DNA from: an uncultured Prevotella sp.
Lineage (GTDB): Bacteria; Bacteroidota; Bacteroidia; Bacteroidales; Bacteroidaceae
Length of the DNA: 64,000 nt
NCBI GenBank assembly: GCA_934272845.1
Contig: CAKQSF010000005.1
Coordinates: forward strand, 61,408-125,407
Direction: 5' to 3'
The stretch's first letter is position 1, and each line of letters begins with the position of its first letter. Below are positions 1 through 7,743 of the stretch, piece after piece. Under the pieces are notes generated by a model, which did not search any database, had not been told where the DNA came from, and saw only the letters and a program-made list of their open reading frames with translations. The position numbers were made by a program, and so were the translations under genes.

Positions 1-1
1 G

Positions 2-412
2 ATGGGACCTATAGGACGTTACTTCCTTACGGTTGCCATACTGCTCTTCGCTTACAGCACTATCATTGCTGGATACTTCTACGGTGAGACAAACATACGA
101 TTTATCTTCGGTAAGAACGCCAACCCTAACGGTAGCGTACGCAATGAGAAAATAGCCATACTCTTCTTCCGACTCGCTACGGCAGGCGTCATACTTGCAG
201 GTTCGGTAATGACACTGCAAGACAGTTTCTCTATCGTCGACCTTCTGATGGGATTCATGACCATTACCAACCTTATCGCTATCATTTGGCTCTCTCCTCG
301 CGTCAAAATCTTGCTCGATGACTACCTGCGTCAGCGAAAGGAACATAAAGACCCGGTATTCAGCAAAAGTGTTATGCCAAAGGAATTGCAGGATGACATA
401 GAGTGTTGGTAA
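2..412 (+). CDS. Sodium/amino-acid symporter (AGCS family), C-terminal part
   Basis: This is the last 136 residues of a gene that begins before the window. Three hydrophobic stretches (about residues 5-25, 52-70 and 78-98) are followed by a charged cytoplasmic tail, as at the end of sodium:alanine symporters of the AGCS (AlsT/DagA) family. The segment FAYSTIIAGYFYGE matches the conserved family segment in which a Ser-Thr-Ile-Ile pair precedes an aromatic-Tyr-Gly-Glu. The family imports alanine or glycine with sodium through the inner membrane. The methionine at position 2 is only the first one visible, not a start. The gene is followed by a clear terminator, so it is separate from the siroheme operon. 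Family assignment is fairly sure; the substrate is not. Confidence 0.7.
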   Translation: MGPIGRYFLTVAILLFAYSTIIAGYFYGETNIRFIFGKNANPNGSVRNEKIAILFFRLATAGVILAGSVMTLQDSFSIVDLLMGFMTITNLIAIIWLSPRVKILLDDYLRQRKEHKDPVFSKSVMPKELQDDIECW

Positions 413-462
413 ACAAAGTAGGCAACAAAAATTTCTCTATCATACAACAAGTTAAGCACAAC

Positions 463-502
463 AATAAAGCCCGTCATCCACAATCGGTTGGCGGGCTTTA
501 TC
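463..502 (+). terminator. Rho-independent terminator after the symporter
   Basis: The arms AATAAAGCCCG and CGGGCTTTAT form an uninterrupted stem around a loop of about 18 nt. The A-rich left and T-rich right ends would let it work in both directions. It separates the symporter from the siroheme operon. Confidence 0.7.
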
Positions 503-537
503 ACATACATTTGGTATATCATTGCCCTTAAAAGGTG

Positions 538-569
538 ATTGCTCATAAGTAGGAAAAGCAGTACCTTTG
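538..569 (+). promoter_or_regulatory. Bacteroidetes-type promoter of the siroheme operon
   Basis: ATTG (538-541), a 20-bp spacer and TACCTTTG (562-569) fit the -33/-7 promoter pattern of Bacteroidetes. The start ATG of the next gene lies only five bases after the -7 box, so the transcript is probably leaderless or nearly so. Confidence 0.65.
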
Positions 570-573
570 CACC

Positions 574-2532
574 ATGAAAAGTAAGATAACAGTTATATCA
601 CGAACCAGTCCGTTGGCGTTGCTCCAGGTTGAAGAAACCGCACGCCTACTGCATGACGCCGGTGTGGAAGTTGACTTCGATGTCATCACCACCACCAGTT
701 ACGGCGACAAGCATAAGGACGTGTCGTTGATGCACCCCGAACTGCCTTCTGACTTTTTCACACGCGAACTCGACCGTGCTCTCCTTGACGGCACAGCACA
801 GATTGCAGTTCATTCCGCCAAAGACCTGCCTTACCCATTGCCTGCTGGCATAGAGGTGATCGCCCTGACAGAGGCAGAAGACAAGAGCGACTCACTCGTG
901 GCACATGACGGTCTCACCCTCGCCACACTGCCATCAGGCGCAAAAGTGGGCACCAGTTCATCGCAACGCAAGGCTGAACTGCTGCAACAGCGCCCCGACC
1001 TCACCGTGGTTCCTATACGTGGCACCATTGAGGAGAGAGTAAAACAAGTAGAAGAGGGCAGCGTTGATGCCCTCATCGTAGCCACCTGCGCACTGAAACG
1101 GCTCGGCATAGCACATCTCGCAACAGAGCGTCTGCCCTTCGCCACCCACCCATTGCAAGGCAACCTCGCTGTGACTGCCACGACAACGGTGAGCGAAGAG
1201 ATAAGAGAAGCGTTCTCACGCATCGACATCCGCCGCCGATACCGCAAGGTTCTCCTCGTAGGCTTCGGTCCTGGAGACCCCGAACTCATAACCGTAAAAG
1301 GGCAAAAGGCACTGCAAAACGCTTCAACAATATACTATGACGACCTCACTAACGAGGCTTTCCTAAGCCAGTTTGAGGGCGAAAAGAAATACGTAGGCAA
1401 GCGTTCTGGACGGCATAGCCATAAGCAAGACGATATCAACGAACTGCTTTTCCAAGCCGCCATACAGCCATCTCACGACAAAGACGCTAACCCTACACAG
1501 CCGATAGTACGCCTAAAGGGTGGAGACCCGATGCTATTCTCACACGGCAGAGAAGAGATTGACTTTCTGAAACAGCGCATGGTCAGCGTAGAAGTGATAC
1601 CTGGCGTAAGCAGTGGCAACGCACTCGCCTCGCTAACGCAGATTCCTCTGACATACAGAGGAGTGTCACGCTCCGCCGCTTTCGTTCTTGGTCACGCCAA
1701 GATACCGCAGAATCCTGATGCCGACACTTTGCTTTACTACATGGGAGGCGCCAATGTCAGCACTATAGCACGCACACTTCTCAAGGCAGGCAGGGCATCA
1801 TGGACGCCCGTAGCACTCGTTACCAACGTCTCACTGCCTTCGCAGCGCACCATCATCTCTACACTCGGCGAACTGCAATGGGCTATATACAAGGCAACAC
1901 CAGTGCTCATCATCGTTGGCAATGTGGTCAAGTTCGTCTCCAATGACAGGCTACAGAAGGTGTATTACACAGGCACCACGCCACCTGTAAACGTGCAACC
2001 CTACGACCAAGTGACCTTCGCGCCACTGATAACGATAGTCGACAGCGACACTCCGCAGCCCACCCCCGACGGTTACGACTGGCTGATATTCACCTCACGT
2101 CATGGCGTTCGTCATTACAAACACCCCATACAGGGCGTCAAGGTGGCCAGTGTAGGACCCGTAACAAGTGCAGAACTGAGAAAGAAAGGGGTACAACCCG
2201 ACTTTGAATCGCCCACGCAGTCAGCCGAAGGCATCATAAGTTTCTTTGCGTCGCAGCCCCATTCGCGCATACTTCTACCGCGTTCCGACAAAGGACTGAA
2301 GGCACTGGCCGAGGGATTGAAGCAACATGACGTGACAGACCTGCACGTTTACCACAACAGGGTCAACGACAAGGCTGTGGCACAAGACCTCACCGACTTC
2401 GATAAGATAATATTCTCATCGCCCTCCGCCTACGAAGCCTTCCGAAGACTGTATCCTGATGCCGACCTAACCAACAAACTATTGGTGGCAAAAGGGGGAA
2501 CAACGTATCAATTCATAATTCACAATTCATAA
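574..2532 (+). CDS. Trifunctional HemC-SUMT-HemD fusion (uroporphyrinogen III synthesis and methylation)
   Basis: Three tetrapyrrole enzymes are joined in 652 residues. Residues 1-215 are hydroxymethylbilane synthase (SRTSPLAL, VHSAKDLP, GTSSSQRK). Residues 225-455 are uroporphyrinogen-III C-methyltransferase (GFGPGDPE, RLKGGDP, PGVSSG). Residues 470-648 are uroporphyrinogen-III synthase. Together they take porphobilinogen to precorrin-2 in the cytoplasm. The HemC part stops where domain 3 should begin, so the family's cysteine that carries the dipyrromethane cofactor (E. coli Cys242) is absent. The only cysteine in this part is in ATCALKRL. One of the two cofactor-binding arginines of GTSSLRRQ is Gln here; the catalytic Asp of the KD pair is kept. 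The last residues (IIHNS) are encoded by an AT-rich repeat that also supplies the stop. First gene of a siroheme operon. Confidence 0.88.
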   Translation: MKSKITVISRTSPLALLQVEETARLLHDAGVEVDFDVITTTSYGDKHKDVSLMHPELPSDFFTRELDRALLDGTAQIAVHSAKDLPYPLPAGIEVIALTEAEDKSDSLVAHDGLTLATLPSGAKVGTSSSQRKAELLQQRPDLTVVPIRGTIEERVKQVEEGSVDALIVATCALKRLGIAHLATERLPFATHPLQGNLAVTATTTVSEEIREAFSRIDIRRRYRKVLLVGFGPGDPELITVKGQKALQNASTIYYDDLTNEAFLSQFEGEKKYVGKRSGRHSHKQDDINELLFQAAIQPSHDKDANPTQPIVRLKGGDPMLFSHGREEIDFLKQRMVSVEVIPGVSSGNALASLTQIPLTYRGVSRSAAFVLGHAKIPQNPDADTLLYYMGGANVSTIARTLLKAGRASWTPVALVTNVSLPSQRTIISTLGELQWAIYKATPVLIIVGNVVKFVSNDRLQKVYYTGTTPPVNVQPYDQVTFAPLITIVDSDTPQPTPDGYDWLIFTSRHGVRHYKHPIQGVKVASVGPVTSAELRKKGVQPDFESPTQSAEGIISFFASQPHSRILLPRSDKGLKALAEGLKQHDVTDLHVYHNRVNDKAVAQDLTDFDKIIFSSPSAYEAFRRLYPDADLTNKLLVAKGGTTYQFIIHNS

Positions 2533-2634
2533 TTCATAATTGCCTTGCGTAATACATATATGATTGTGACATTGAGAAGAATTATAGAATTGGCGGACGA
2601 AGATTATGAATTATGCATTATGAATTATGAATTA
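2509..2634. repeat. AT-rich inverted tandem repeat block
   Basis: The left arm has ATTCATAAT words (2509-2541) and the right arm ATTATGAATT/ATTATGCATT words (2603-2634), with about 60 unique bases between. The arms are reverse complements and could pair in mRNA. The left arm is read as the end of the fusion gene; the right arm runs up to the hemB start codon. Confidence 0.8.
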
Positions 2635-2636
2635 AC

Positions 2637-3689
2637 ATGAAACGTTTCAGACAATATAGAACCACTCAAGCGGTGCGCGACCAGTACGCTGACGTCACTC
2701 CGCTACAGCCAGCAGACTTCATCTACCCCTACTTCGTACAGGAAGGACAGGGCGTGAAGGAAGAGATAGGCACCATGGAAGACGTTTATCGCTTCTCCAT
2801 CGACACCCTTCTCACCGACATTGCTGACCTCCTCACGCTCGGTGTAAACAAGGTTCTCCTCTTCGGAGTTATCCCTGAGGACGAGAAAGACGAACGAGGA
2901 ACAGCGGCATATAGCCCCGACAGCATTATCTGCAAGGCGGTAAAAGCCATAAAGGAACGCTTCCCTGAGGTGATAGTATTTACCGATATATGCCTCTGCG
3001 AATATACCAGCCACGGTCATTGCGGACTGCTCTATGAGGACGGCAAGCCTATCCCTTACGATGAAGAGTTGAAAGCGTTGCGCAGAGGCGGCTGTTCTTG
3101 CGGACGAAGCCACGACAATGTGGTCATTGACAATGACTCCACACTGCCTCTCCTCGCCGAAATGGCATACCAACACGCCCTTGCTGGTGCTGACTTCGTG
3201 GCGCCTTCAGCCATGATGGACGGTCAGATAGAGGCACTCAGGCAGCGTCTTGACAGCGACCCCGCTACCAAGCCGACTCGCATACTCGCCTATTCTGCCA
3301 AGTATGCATCAGCATATTACGGTCCGTTCCGCGATGCGGCAGGCTCCGCTCCGGGCTTTGGCGACAGAAAAAGTTACCAGATGGACTACCGCACTCACGA
3401 CCAGGCACTCGACGAGATAGCCGCCGATATAGAGGAAGGAACCGACTGGATAATGGTAAAGCCAGCCCTTGCTTACCTCGACATCATATACCGGGCAGCG
3501 CAGAAGTTCCCTGATTACCCTATGGTGGCATACCAAGTGTCTGGCGAATACTCAATGCTGATGAACGCGGCACGCCAAGGTTACTTCGACGAAAGGCGCA
3601 TCTTCCACGAGTCTCTCACCGCCATACGTCGCGCAGGAGCACAGTATATCATCTCGTATTACGCCAAGAGATTCTTCAGAGAGGTATAA
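2637..3689 (+). CDS. hemB: Delta-aminolevulinic acid dehydratase (porphobilinogen synthase)
   Basis: This enzyme joins two 5-aminolevulinate molecules into porphobilinogen, the substrate of the preceding fusion protein. Both Schiff-base lysines are visible: AYSAKYASAYYGPFRD (Lys about 222) and IMVKPALAYLD (Lys about 275). The zinc-site segment DICLCEYTSHGHCG (residues about 116-129) has all three cysteines. At 350 residues it is longer than E. coli HemB (324). The extra length is an insertion after the zinc site of about 25 residues that contains its own CSCG motif (about 152-155). The ATG directly follows an AT-rich repeat. Function is well supported; the meaning of the insertion is unknown. 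Confidence 0.93.
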   Translation: MKRFRQYRTTQAVRDQYADVTPLQPADFIYPYFVQEGQGVKEEIGTMEDVYRFSIDTLLTDIADLLTLGVNKVLLFGVIPEDEKDERGTAAYSPDSIICKAVKAIKERFPEVIVFTDICLCEYTSHGHCGLLYEDGKPIPYDEELKALRRGGCSCGRSHDNVVIDNDSTLPLLAEMAYQHALAGADFVAPSAMMDGQIEALRQRLDSDPATKPTRILAYSAKYASAYYGPFRDAAGSAPGFGDRKSYQMDYRTHDQALDEIAADIEEGTDWIMVKPALAYLDIIYRAAQKFPDYPMVAYQVSGEYSMLMNAARQGYFDERRIFHESLTAIRRAGAQYIISYYAKRFFREV

Positions 3690-3745
3690 GTTGGCGCCAT
3701 CAACAAAACAACCGAACCACAAAACAACAAAATAACGAACAGCCA

Positions 3746-4228
3746 ATGAACTTCCTTCCCATAAACATCAACATCTCTGGCAGCCGCATAATAATAATAG
3801 GCGGAGGAAAGGTGGGGCTTCACAAGGCAACGATACTCAGTCGCTTTACCACAGAAGCCACTGTCATAGCCCCAGAGTTTAAGGAAGGTTTCGAGTCATT
3901 ACCGTTCACTCTCATCAAGAAAGTGTACGAGCCACACGACCTTGACGGCGCAACCCTCGCCTATGTGTGTACGGAGAACCACGAACTGAACCGTCGCATC
4001 TATGACGATGCACACGAACGCCACGTTCTTGTCAGCGTTTGCGACAATCCATCGCTGTGCGATTTCACCTCGCCAGCCATCTTCCGCAAGGACAACATGA
4101 CCGTTGCCGTGGCAAGCGACGCAAAGGATGTACACCGCAGCATGAGTATTCGTGACAGTATTCGCGACAACTTCGAACTGATAGAACAAAGGGCTAAAGC
4201 ACCAAAAAGCATTTATCGTAATTCATAA
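3746..4228 (+). CDS. Precorrin-2 dehydrogenase / sirohydrochlorin ferrochelatase (Met8/SirC/CysG-N type)
   Basis: The 160-residue protein matches the N-terminal half of CysG and yeast Met8p, which oxidise precorrin-2 with NAD and, in Met8p, insert iron to give siroheme. A dinucleotide-binding loop IIIGGGKVGLHKA lies near the N-terminus. The segment VCDNPSLCDFTSPA carries the Asp equivalent to the catalytic one of Met8p. The usual C-terminal helical dimerisation part is short, and the final residues (IYRNS) run into an AT-rich repeat that gives the stop. It is the last step of siroheme synthesis, so with its neighbours the pathway is complete. Whether it chelates iron or only dehydrogenates cannot be decided from sequence. 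Confidence 0.85.
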   Translation: MNFLPININISGSRIIIIGGGKVGLHKATILSRFTTEATVIAPEFKEGFESLPFTLIKKVYEPHDLDGATLAYVCTENHELNRRIYDDAHERHVLVSVCDNPSLCDFTSPAIFRKDNMTVAVASDAKDVHRSMSIRDSIRDNFELIEQRAKAPKSIYRNS

Positions 4229-4290
4229 TGCATAATGCATAATTCATAATTATCTAATGTATAATTAATAATGCATAATTGATAGTTCAT
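4217..4290. repeat. AT-rich ATTCATAATGCATAAT tandem repeats
   Basis: Several ATTCATAAT/ATGCATAAT words in a row fill the gap between the sirC-type gene and hemA. The block supplies the last codons and stop of the upstream gene, and its last part (TTCATAAATC) holds the stop that limits the hemA frame upstream. Confidence 0.75.
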
Positions 4291-4298
4291 AAATCGTC

Positions 4299-5156
4299 AT
4301 GCAGAAGCAACAATATATATTCACCTTCCCCTCCGCTTATGGCAGCAACGCCCACGGTGTACGCCTTGAGACCTGCCAGCGCATAGAGCAATACAGCGGT
4401 GAGGGCAGCGTTACCGAAGAAGCAGCACGCCACCTCTTTCGTGTGGCAGCAGGACTGGAGTCACCGTTGCTTGGCGAGATGGCGATACTAAACCAGATAA
4501 AAAACGCCTACGAAGAGGCAAAAAAGAAGGGCAAACTGCCTGCTGGCATCAACCGCCTCTTTCAGACCGCCCTCCACGTAGGGCACAGAGCACGCACAGA
4601 GACGGCAATATCACGAGGTGCGGTGTCATACTCACAGGTCACGGTAGACATTCTTTGCCACGAACTTCCTGACCTCGGCGACAAGACAGTGAGCATAATC
4701 GGAGTCAACGACCTTACGGAGTCCATACTCAACTTCCTCACGGCACGCGGCGCATCAAACCTCATCCTCGCCAACCGCAGCCTCGATAAGGCATCAGCCA
4801 TGGCAGAACGCTACAACGCTGTGGCGCTGCCGCTGACAGAGAAGAGACACTTGCTCAGTCTCTCTGATGTGGTAATAAGTGCTACCTCAGCACCCCACAC
4901 ACTGATACACCGAGAGGATTACACTCCGAGCGACCGCCAACAACTGCTCTTCGACCTTGCAAATCCGCAGGATATAGACCCAGAAGTAAGGTGGCTGATA
5001 GGCAAACGCCTCTATAACCTGCACGACATAGAACGGCAGGCTCAGCAAAATCTGAAGAAAAGACAGCAAGAAGCCGTGCGCTGCGAAGAGATAATAGAAG
5101 AAGAAATAAGTACACTCATGCAATGGCAGGAGTACAGAAAGAGAATGATAATATGA
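4299..5156 (+). CDS. hemA: Glutamyl-tRNA reductase, shortened form
   Basis: The protein reduces glutamyl-tRNA(Glu) to glutamate-1-semialdehyde, the start of the C5 route. The catalytic cysteine is in RLETCQRIEQY (Cys26; Cys50 in E. coli), and GLESPLLGEMAILNQIKNAY matches the conserved catalytic-domain segment. It is 285 residues against about 420 in the family. It lacks roughly the first 24 residues and the whole C-terminal dimerisation domain, stopping after the spinal helix. The NADPH loop, normally G-x-G-E-M-G, reads GVNDLTE, although later Rossmann parts (ANRSLDKA, VVISATSAPH, LFDLANPQDIDP) are kept. An in-frame stop just upstream excludes a longer start. The end overlaps hemL by ATGA, which suggests coupled translation. 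It is probably functional because the pathway is otherwise complete. Confidence 0.85.
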   Translation: MQKQQYIFTFPSAYGSNAHGVRLETCQRIEQYSGEGSVTEEAARHLFRVAAGLESPLLGEMAILNQIKNAYEEAKKKGKLPAGINRLFQTALHVGHRARTETAISRGAVSYSQVTVDILCHELPDLGDKTVSIIGVNDLTESILNFLTARGASNLILANRSLDKASAMAERYNAVALPLTEKRHLLSLSDVVISATSAPHTLIHREDYTPSDRQQLLFDLANPQDIDPEVRWLIGKRLYNLHDIERQAQQNLKKRQQEAVRCEEIIEEEISTLMQWQEYRKRMII

Positions 5157-6427
5157 ACAACAGACCACGAAGCATACAGGCTTTTGAAGAAGCCCAGAAG
5201 GTAATACCTGGAGGAGTGAACTCTCCTGTGCGCGCATTGCGTAGCGTTGGCGAGACACCTCTGTTCATAGACCATGCCGAGGGAGTGACACTCCACGACA
5301 TCGATGGTAACTCCCTTACCGACTTCTGTCTCTCATGGGGCGTCTTTATCGTCGGTCACGCCAATCCTACGGTACAACAGGCGGTGCAACAGGCTATCGT
5401 GCGAGGCACCAGTTATGGTATTCCTACCCTCGTTGAGACGGCACTGGCACAGCGTGTTAGCCAACTCATCCCCTCCATGCAGCGTGTGCGCTTCGTCAAC
5501 TCAGGCACCGAGGCTGTCATGTCAGCCATCAGAGTGGCACGCGGATTTACAGGACGCGACTACATTGTGAAGTTTGAGGGCTGTTACCACGGCCATGCCG
5601 ACCACCTGCTTGTTGCAGCCGGCTCAGGCGTCGCCACCTTCGGCATCAGCAGTTCGGCTGGCGTTCCTGGCGATTTCGTGAAATACACCCTCGTAGCACC
5701 CTTTAATGACCAAGCCGCCGTTACCGACATTTTCAACCGCCTTGGCGACAAGATAGCAGCAGTGATAGTAGAACCAGTGCCAGCCAACATGGGCGTGGTG
5801 CCAGAGCAGGAAGGCTTTCTGAAGTTCCTGCGTAGCATAACAAAGAGCCACGGTTCGCTACTCATCTTCGACGAGGTGATAACAGGTTTCCGCCTCACCC
5901 TCGGTGGCGCACAGAAATACTACGGTATCGACCCCGACCTCACTACAGTGGGCAAGATAGTAGGCGGTGGTTTCCCAGCAGCCGCATTCGGTGGCAGAGC
6001 CGAGATAATGAAGATGCTCGCGCCAGAGGGTCCCGTTTATCAGGCAGGAACGCTCAGCGGCAACCCTATAGCGATGACGGCAGGACTCGCCACACTCGGA
6101 ATACTATCAGAAGAAGGCACCTACGAACGCCTCAACGCTAAGGCAGAACGCTTCATAGAGGCACTGCAAGAGGCAGTGAAGGACAAGGGCATCGTGATAA
6201 GTCATGTGGGCAATATGTTCACCCCATACTTCACCCACGGCAAGCAACCCAAGAACTTTGCCGACGTCAACAACAGCGACCTCACGGAGTTTGCACGATT
6301 CTGGCGTTATATGTTCCACAACGGCATATATTTCTCGCCATCACAATTTGAGAGTAACTTCATCTCGCTGCAACATTCGGAAGAGTTGTTACAACACGTG
6401 GTAGAGGTTGCGAAAGCATACAAATAA
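5153..6427 (+). CDS. hemL: Glutamate-1-semialdehyde 2,1-aminomutase
   Basis: This PLP enzyme converts glutamate-1-semialdehyde made by HemA to 5-aminolevulinate. It has the full family length (425 residues) and the PLP lysine in TVGKIVGGGFPAAAFGG (about residue 268). The N-terminus SIQAFEEAQKVIPGGVNSPV and the segments NSGTEAVMSAIRVAR and FEGCYHGHAD are diagnostic. I chose the ATG at 5153, which overlaps the hemA stop as ATGA. A start ten codons earlier is possible but would add residues unlike the family. It completes the set needed to make siroheme from glutamyl-tRNA. Confidence 0.95.
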   Translation: MNNRPRSIQAFEEAQKVIPGGVNSPVRALRSVGETPLFIDHAEGVTLHDIDGNSLTDFCLSWGVFIVGHANPTVQQAVQQAIVRGTSYGIPTLVETALAQRVSQLIPSMQRVRFVNSGTEAVMSAIRVARGFTGRDYIVKFEGCYHGHADHLLVAAGSGVATFGISSSAGVPGDFVKYTLVAPFNDQAAVTDIFNRLGDKIAAVIVEPVPANMGVVPEQEGFLKFLRSITKSHGSLLIFDEVITGFRLTLGGAQKYYGIDPDLTTVGKIVGGGFPAAAFGGRAEIMKMLAPEGPVYQAGTLSGNPIAMTAGLATLGILSEEGTYERLNAKAERFIEALQEAVKDKGIVISHVGNMFTPYFTHGKQPKNFADVNNSDLTEFARFWRYMFHNGIYFSPSQFESNFISLQHSEELLQHVVEVAKAYK

Positions 6428-6449
6428 CACCCCCTTCGTAATCACTACC

Positions 6450-6513
6450 AAATTACATCGTAATTAAGCCCAAATTACACGGCAATCAAGCCCAAATCAC
6501 ATCGTAATTAAGC
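6450..6513. repeat. TTACATCGTAATTAAGCCC repeat words
   Basis: Three imperfect copies of a unit of about 20-24 bp (AAATTACATCGTAATTAAGCCC type) lie between hemL and the carrier gene. The 17-mer AATCAAGCCCAAATCAC (6484-6500) recurs exactly in reverse orientation at 26647-26663. A related stretch is at about 54902-54965. No function is evident. Confidence 0.6.
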
Positions 6514-6550
6514 ATATATTAAAAATCACATAAAAACAGCACAAACTACT

Positions 6551-6763
6551 ATGGCAAAATTAATCGTAAACGGAGAAGACCAGGAAGTACAACTTCCATT
6601 GACAGTAAGTGACCTCATCAAGCAGAACAAGGTGTTCCAGCCAGAGATGGTCAGCGTACAGGTAAACGAGGAATTCGTAGAGCGTGAGGATTTCGATACA
6701 CTCAACCTCAACGACGGTGACTCTGTAGACTTCCTCTACTTCATGGGAGGAGGAGCGAGATAA
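6551..6763 (+). CDS. Sulfur-carrier protein, HcyS-like (ThiS/MoaD ubiquitin fold) with a blocked C-terminus
   Basis: The 70-residue protein has the ThiS/MoaD beta-grasp pattern (KLIVNGEDQEV, then LTVSDLIKQN, then VNEEFVER, then LNDGDSVDFLYFMGGG). It ends Gly-Gly-Gly-Ala-Arg rather than Gly-Gly. A ThiS-type carrier must expose Gly-Gly to be adenylated and turned into a thiocarboxylate, so the last residues must be removed. In Wolinella succinogenes the carrier HcyS ends in an extra Ala that the JAMM protease HcyD removes. A JAMM protease, an E1-like enzyme and a MetY homologue follow here in the same order of function. I therefore infer a role in homocysteine/methionine synthesis rather than thiamine; no thiG, thiC or thiH gene is nearby. 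An AT-rich repeat begins exactly at the stop codon. Confidence 0.82.
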   Translation: MAKLIVNGEDQEVQLPLTVSDLIKQNKVFQPEMVSVQVNEEFVEREDFDTLNLNDGDSVDFLYFMGGGAR

Positions 6764-6920
6764 TTCATAATGCATAATTCATAATGAATAATTCATAATG
6801 AATAATGAATAATTAGGCTGACGCCGTATCAGCGCAATTTGAGATTTGAGATTATAAGTTGTGAATTATGCATTATGAATTATGAATTTTGAATTATTAA
6901 TTATACATTATTAATTATTA
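6762..6920. repeat. AT-rich inverted repeat block with core TAGGCTGACGCCGTATC
   Basis: ATTCATAATGCATAAT words on the left (6762-6815) and ATTATGCATTATGAATT words on the right (6860-6920) flank a core with TAGGCTGACGCCGTATCAGCG. A near-identical core is at about 7778. The arms could form a long hairpin between the carrier and activating-enzyme genes. Confidence 0.8.
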
Positions 6921-6930
6921 ATTGATTACC

Positions 6931-7740
6931 ATGTTTGACTTTTCAGAAGAAGAACTGCTCCGCTATAGCCGCCACATCCTGCTTCAGGACGTAGGCGTAG
7001 AGGGACAGGAGAAGATAAAAGAAGCCAAGGTGCTCGTGGTAGGTGCAGGAGGTCTCGGTGCCCCTGTATCGCTCTACCTCGCCGCTGCTGGTGTAGGCAC
7101 CATAGGTATAATAGACGGTGATGTAGTAGACCTCTCTAACCTACAGCGCCAAGTGATTCACTTTACCAAGGACGTAGGCACGCCGAAGGTAATATCAGCG
7201 AAGGAGAAGATGCTCGCCATCAACCCTAACGTGAAGGTCAACGCCATTCAGGACCTCCTTATGGCTAACAATGCCCTCGACATTATCAAGGACTACGACT
7301 TCATCGTTGACGGTACGGACAACTTCCCTGTAAAGTTCCTTATCAACGACGCCTGCGTCATGGCAGGCAAGCCTTTCTCTCACGGTGGCATACTCCGCTT
7401 TGAGGGACAGACCTTCACCCACGTTCCAGGTACAGCCTGCTATCGTTGCCTCTTCGGAGCACCACCACCACCAAACGCTGTGCCTACCTGTTCTCAGGCA
7501 GGTGTGCTCGGTGCCATAGCAGGCATGCTCGGTACCATTCAGGCTGCGGAGACATTGAAGTACATTACGGGTGTCGGTGAACTGCTGACTGACCAACTAC
7601 TCACCTTCAACGCTAAGACTATGGACTTCCGCAAGATTAAGGCGCACAAGAGTCACCGCTGCAAACTCTGCGGAGACAACCCTACTATACACGAGTTGAT
7701 AGACTACGAGCAGGCACAGTGTGACCTGAAGAACCACTAA
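6931..7740 (+). CDS. E1-like sulfur-carrier adenylyltransferase, HcyF-like (ThiF/MoeB family)
   Basis: The protein would adenylate the C-terminal glycine of the carrier encoded just upstream, so that sulfide can replace AMP and give a thiocarboxylate. The 269 residues show the nucleotide-binding loop VVGAGGLGAPVSLYL (from about 36), IDGDVVDLSNLQRQ, and DGTDNFPVKFLIND. The two zinc CxxC pairs are CYRC (about 170-173) and CKLC (about 244-247). The PTCSQAGVLG segment carries the cysteine found in E1-like enzymes. I start at the ATG at 6931; an in-frame TTG at 6922 is less likely. Sequence alone cannot separate it from MoeB or ThiF; the neighbours argue for the HcyF role. Confidence 0.87.
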   Translation: MFDFSEEELLRYSRHILLQDVGVEGQEKIKEAKVLVVGAGGLGAPVSLYLAAAGVGTIGIIDGDVVDLSNLQRQVIHFTKDVGTPKVISAKEKMLAINPNVKVNAIQDLLMANNALDIIKDYDFIVDGTDNFPVKFLINDACVMAGKPFSHGGILRFEGQTFTHVPGTACYRCLFGAPPPPNAVPTCSQAGVLGAIAGMLGTIQAAETLKYITGVGELLTDQLLTFNAKTMDFRKIKAHKSHRCKLCGDNPTIHELIDYEQAQCDLKNH

Positions 7741-7743
7741 CGG

